This document shows positions 61,454 through 64,000 of a stretch of DNA of 64,000 nucleotides, piece after piece. The first letter of the stretch is position 1. Each line of letters starts with the position of its first letter. A program made the position numbers and the translations under genes. The stretch is taken from the NCBI RefSeq assembly GCF_900109785.1, contig NZ_FOBH01000005.1, positions 62,001 through 126,000 of the forward strand, written 5' to 3'. The DNA comes from Nitrosovibrio tenuis. Lineage in GTDB: Bacteria; Pseudomonadota; Gammaproteobacteria; Burkholderiales; Nitrosomonadaceae. Under the pieces are notes generated by a model, which had not been told where the DNA came from, did no database searches, and saw nothing but the letters and a program-made list of their open reading frames with translations.

Positions 61454-62053
61454 ATGATTAACGATCTGGATGAAACGCTATCGAAATTGCTAAAAACCCA
61501 TCTTCCGAGAGGGCTGGCTGAGCAGGTGCAGGTAAGTTTCAGCGCGCCAGATGACCAGTTTCCTCCGCCCTCAGTTACCTTGCCCGCCATTGATTTATTT
61601 CTGTACGACATACGCGAAAATCTCGAGCTCCGCAGCAACGAAATTTATTTCGACAGGAAACCGGACGGAACAACCGTTAAAACCCAGGCGCCGGTACGTA
61701 TGGACGTCTCATATCTGATCACTGCCTGGCCGAGCCAGAGTGTTACCGATCCTTCGGAAGATGAGCATCGGCTGCTGGGAGAAGTCATTCGAGCGCTCAT
61801 ACGTTACCGCACGATTCCCCTGGACATGCTGCAAGGGGAGCTGACATCACAGGATCTGCCCCTGCCGGTTACTACGCTTCAGCCAGGGCGGCTGCAAAGC
61901 CTCGGGGAATTCTGGCAGGCCCTCGGGGGCAAGCCCAAGGCGGCGCTCAACTATACCGTCACGTTGGCGGTTGATGTATCCGGGGAGGAGCCGGTCGATC
62001 TCGTCACGGAAAAAGTGCTCAAGTTCAGAATGCAGATGGGGGCCGAGTCATGA
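61454..62053 (+). CDS. DUF4255 (Pvc16-like) cap/terminator protein
   Basis: A 199-residue cytoplasmic structural protein. INDLDETLSKLLKTHLP, VTLPAIDLFLYDIRENLELR and VRMDVSYLITAWPSQ are typical of the DUF4255/Pvc16 N-terminal domain, which caps the sheath and tube of extracellular contractile injection systems and is their most diagnostic protein. It is the first plus-strand gene of the operon, and its stop overlaps the next start as ATGA. Confidence 0.9.
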   Translation: MINDLDETLSKLLKTHLPRGLAEQVQVSFSAPDDQFPPPSVTLPAIDLFLYDIRENLELRSNEIYFDRKPDGTTVKTQAPVRMDVSYLITAWPSQSVTDPSEDEHRLLGEVIRALIRYRTIPLDMLQGELTSQDLPLPVTTLQPGRLQSLGEFWQALGGKPKAALNYTVTLAVDVSGEEPVDLVTEKVLKFRMQMGAES

Positions 62054-62454
62054 AACAGTGGACCGACTGGGAAATCATACGCCACCACGTGAGTATTTGC
62101 GGTCGAATACTGGATACAAGCGGAAAGCCTGTTCCCGGCGTTCATCTGGGCATAGTCCCGCATGGGAAACAATCTGGATCTCAACCGGGAGCTCGGGCTC
62201 GAGGTAGAGCAACAACTGTTCAGCAGGAGCTGGAAACTGAAGGTATTAATGCGTGGAAGGAGACAGAGTCACACCCCGACGGCACTTTTTTCTTCCTTGA
62301 TTGCCCCGCGGGTGAGTATACGTTGAAGGCGATGGATACCCGGTCAGGCGTACAAACCCAGCAAATAGTCCGGACCAACGAAAGTGCCATGAAAAAACGC
62401 GTGAAAGACAGAAAATCGGATGAAGGATATCAGATCGAGCTTGTTCTGAAGTAG
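62050..62454 (+). CDS. Small carboxypeptidase-regulatory-like beta-sandwich protein
   Basis: A 134-residue protein. VSICGRILDTSGKPVPGVHL, PDGTFFFLDCPAGEYTLK and a final IELVLK fit a CarboxypepD_reg/prealbumin-like beta-sandwich, with a longer charged insertion (ARARGRATTVQQELETEG). It has no signal peptide. The start overlaps the DUF4255 stop (ATGA), so it is made in a fixed ratio with it. Such domains are not a core component of characterised systems such as Afp or PVC; it may decorate the cap or bind a ligand. The sheath gene starts 116 bases downstream. Confidence 0.75.
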   Translation: MKQWTDWEIIRHHVSICGRILDTSGKPVPGVHLGIVPHGKQSGSQPGARARGRATTVQQELETEGINAWKETESHPDGTFFFLDCPAGEYTLKAMDTRSGVQTQQIVRTNESAMKKRVKDRKSDEGYQIELVLK

Positions 62455-62570
62455 TGGCTGACTTCCAGGTCGGGAGCTGGATAAGGCGAAAGTGGGATTA
62501 AAGGCGGCGTTTCCAGGAAGCGGATCGTTTCTTTGAAACTATTTATGATCAATTATGAAAGGGGATGCAC

Positions 62571-64000
62571 ATGACAAGGCTTACCTATCGGGCCCCGGGC
62601 GTTTATGTAGAAGAGATACCGTCTGCCCGGCAACCCATCGCTGGTGTCGGAACGAATACGGCGGCATTTATTGGGATTGTCCCGGACACCATTTACTATG
62701 CTGTCCCAAATCCCAGTTATGACCCGGTTGCCGCTCGCGCCGGGCTTGGCGGGCCGGCTGGTGCTCCGCCAGGGCCATCAACGGGTGGCGAGACCCCGGA
62801 AGCAGCCAGGGACCGGGTTAGAGCTGACAGAGATAGGCTTGCCGATGAATTAAAAACGCTAAAGGCTACGGAAGGGACACCCCGAAGCCAAATTAGGGAC
62901 AAGCAAATCGAGCTGGATAACAAGCAGGCAGAGTTGGATAGAGCCGAGCAACTTGTTTCTCAGGCACATGCACCGGTAACAGCCGAAACTGAGGACGAGG
63001 CTGCTTATACGGATGGCGAGCCTGACACCGATTGGTTGGAACCGCCCTCGGGGCAACGAGCACCGGCGGAACATCCCTATTACCTCAAAGCGTTTAATGT
63101 CGGAGTTGCTGCTTGGGATACCAAGTTCTGCACGAACTTCACTGAATACACCAATCGTTTTGGCCCTTTTTCGGCATTTAGATCGGGACCGGAATCGCAC
63201 AGACCGATGTATCCGGGCCACCATGCCTTGACTCATGCAGTGTATGGTTTTTTCAAGAATGGCGGAACCCGTTGTTTCGTTGCTCGCGTGAATTCGGCTG
63301 CCGAGCTTGGCAAGGTCTTAACAAATTTAGAATCCATTGATGAGGTGGCGCTTATTGCCGCGCCTGGGCTGCCGAAGAGCACCGGTGTCTGGAACGCTCT
63401 AATGGATTATGCAGAGGATGAGAATCACGAAAACGTTTTCGCAATTCTGGATAGTCCCAAGGTAGTAGGGGACCCGAATGACTTCGATATTCAGAAAATC
63501 ACATACTCCGGCTCAGCTGAAGAACCCATACCGCATCCAAGCAAAAATGCCGCCTTCTACTTTCCGCAAATCGAGGTGTTGGATCCATCCAAACAGATAC
63601 AGGATATTGATCCGGCCCGAGGGGTCGAAGCAAAATACCGGGGAAGGACTTTTGTTGCGCCAAGCGGGCACATGGCGGGCATTTACGCTCGCACGGACGA
63701 GGAGCGTGGCGTGCATAAGGCCCCGGCGAATTGTGTTGTGCGCGGCGCCATGAACGTCAAGTATTACGTCAGCAAACCCAACCAGGAGGTGCTCAATCCC
63801 CAAGGCGTCAATGTAATCCGGATGATCAACGGCGCCGTCACCGTATGGGGCGCGCGTACGATCGGCGGCGACCGGAATGGCGAATGGAAATATATCAATG
63901 TCCGCCGTTTTTTCCTGTTCCTGCAGGAATCAATTGATGAAGGCACGCAATGGGTGGTGTTCGAGCCTAATGATTATGCCCTCTGGGGAAAAATCCGCCT
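62571..64000 (+). CDS. Contractile tail sheath protein (partial, runs off the window)
   Basis: Translation from ATG 62571 (after a gaaagggg ribosome site) stays open to the window end for 476 codons. The N-terminus RAPGVYVEEIPSARQPIAGV and GTNTAAFIGI are the signature of eCIS/phage sheath proteins, and the later part (FVAPSGHMAGIYARTDEERG; VNVIRMINGAVTVWGARTI; RRFFLFLQESIDEGTQWVVF) is the sheath core that polymerises and contracts. Between them, residues ~41-172 are an unusual insertion: a Gly/Pro/Ala stretch, an acidic-basic coiled coil (ARDRVRADRDRLADELKTLK) and an acidic loop. More genes of the operon should follow outside the window. Confidence 0.93.
   Translation, partial: MTRLTYRAPGVYVEEIPSARQPIAGVGTNTAAFIGIVPDTIYYAVPNPSYDPVAARAGLGGPAGAPPGPSTGGETPEAARDRVRADRDRLADELKTLKATEGTPRSQIRDKQIELDNKQAELDRAEQLVSQAHAPVTAETEDEAAYTDGEPDTDWLEPPSGQRAPAEHPYYLKAFNVGVAAWDTKFCTNFTEYTNRFGPFSAFRSGPESHRPMYPGHHALTHAVYGFFKNGGTRCFVARVNSAAELGKVLTNLESIDEVALIAAPGLPKSTGVWNALMDYAEDENHENVFAILDSPKVVGDPNDFDIQKITYSGSAEEPIPHPSKNAAFYFPQIEVLDPSKQIQDIDPARGVEAKYRGRTFVAPSGHMAGIYARTDEERGVHKAPANCVVRGAMNVKYYVSKPNQEVLNPQGVNVIRMINGAVTVWGARTIGGDRNGEWKYINVRRFFLFLQESIDEGTQWVVFEPNDYALWGKIR

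Noticed and set aside
51236-64000. Type VI secretion locus
   Set aside because: No TssJKLM, ClpV or Hcp genes are seen; DUF4255 and this sheath type indicate eCIS, and only the regulatory block is T6SS-like.

Overview
The window looks like ordinary chromosome from a betaproteobacterium, most likely a Nitrosospira-like member of the Nitrosomonadaceae. That placement is inferred from remembered protein resemblance and from betaproteobacterial gene orders (rplU-rpmA-obgE, dapC-dapD-dapE, rimP-nusA-infB-rbfA-truB, dnaX-ybaB-recR beside the 4.5S RNA). No search was run. Composition is moderately GC-rich, and no insertion sequence, integrase or CRISPR array was seen.

Layout. 1-10 kb: MFS exporter, a pirin gene broken by an in-frame amber codon, tilS, accA, a YbiT-type ABC-F protein, ampD, tRNA-Pro, ispB. 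9.4-15 kb: rplU-rpmA-obgE behind a near-consensus promoter, then proB. Between obgE and proB sits a foreign-looking module: a 72-aa peptide, an SdpA-like one-span membrane protein, an SdpB/HTTM-like polytopic protein and a DCC thiol-disulfide oxidoreductase. 15-20.7 kb: small conserved hypotheticals and a rubrerythrin / Fe-S protein / DUF3501 operon. 20.8-26 kb: lysine biosynthesis (dapC, dapD, dapE), prmB and rluB. 26-30 kb: recR, ybaB, dnaX, 4.5S RNA and tRNA-fMet. 30.9-33 kb: two paralogous response regulators, one REC-GGDEF and one REC-PAS. 33-39 kb: the rimP-nusA-infB-rbfA-truB translation operon. 39-50 kb: acs, an MBL hydrolase, an rRNA methyltransferase, greB, rmuC-mtfA-glk, DUF488, a TPR protein and an EI24/CysZ-like protein.

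From about 51 kb to the right edge the sequence becomes a specialised locus. Reading leftward on the minus strand are a VWA-FHA membrane protein, a PP2C phosphatase, a zinc-ribbon FHA protein, two Hanks-type Ser/Thr kinases, two coiled-coil lipoproteins, an S41 protease, a DUF5675 protein and a Cys-rich secreted protein. Divergently on the plus strand a contractile-injection operon begins: a DUF4255 (Pvc16-like) cap protein, a small beta-sandwich protein translationally coupled to it, and a tail sheath protein that runs off the window end. I infer an extracellular contractile injection system (eCIS) with an adjacent threonine-phosphorylation pathway, analogous to PpkA/PppA/Fha of some type VI systems.

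The two best leads for undescribed biology are the SdpAB-like peptide module (11.5-13.5 kb) and the kinase/phosphatase/FHA-linked eCIS with an unusual insertion in its sheath (51.2-64 kb). ORF starts were moved from the longest reading frame wherever a Shine-Dalgarno sequence or family length argued for it; each such choice is stated.
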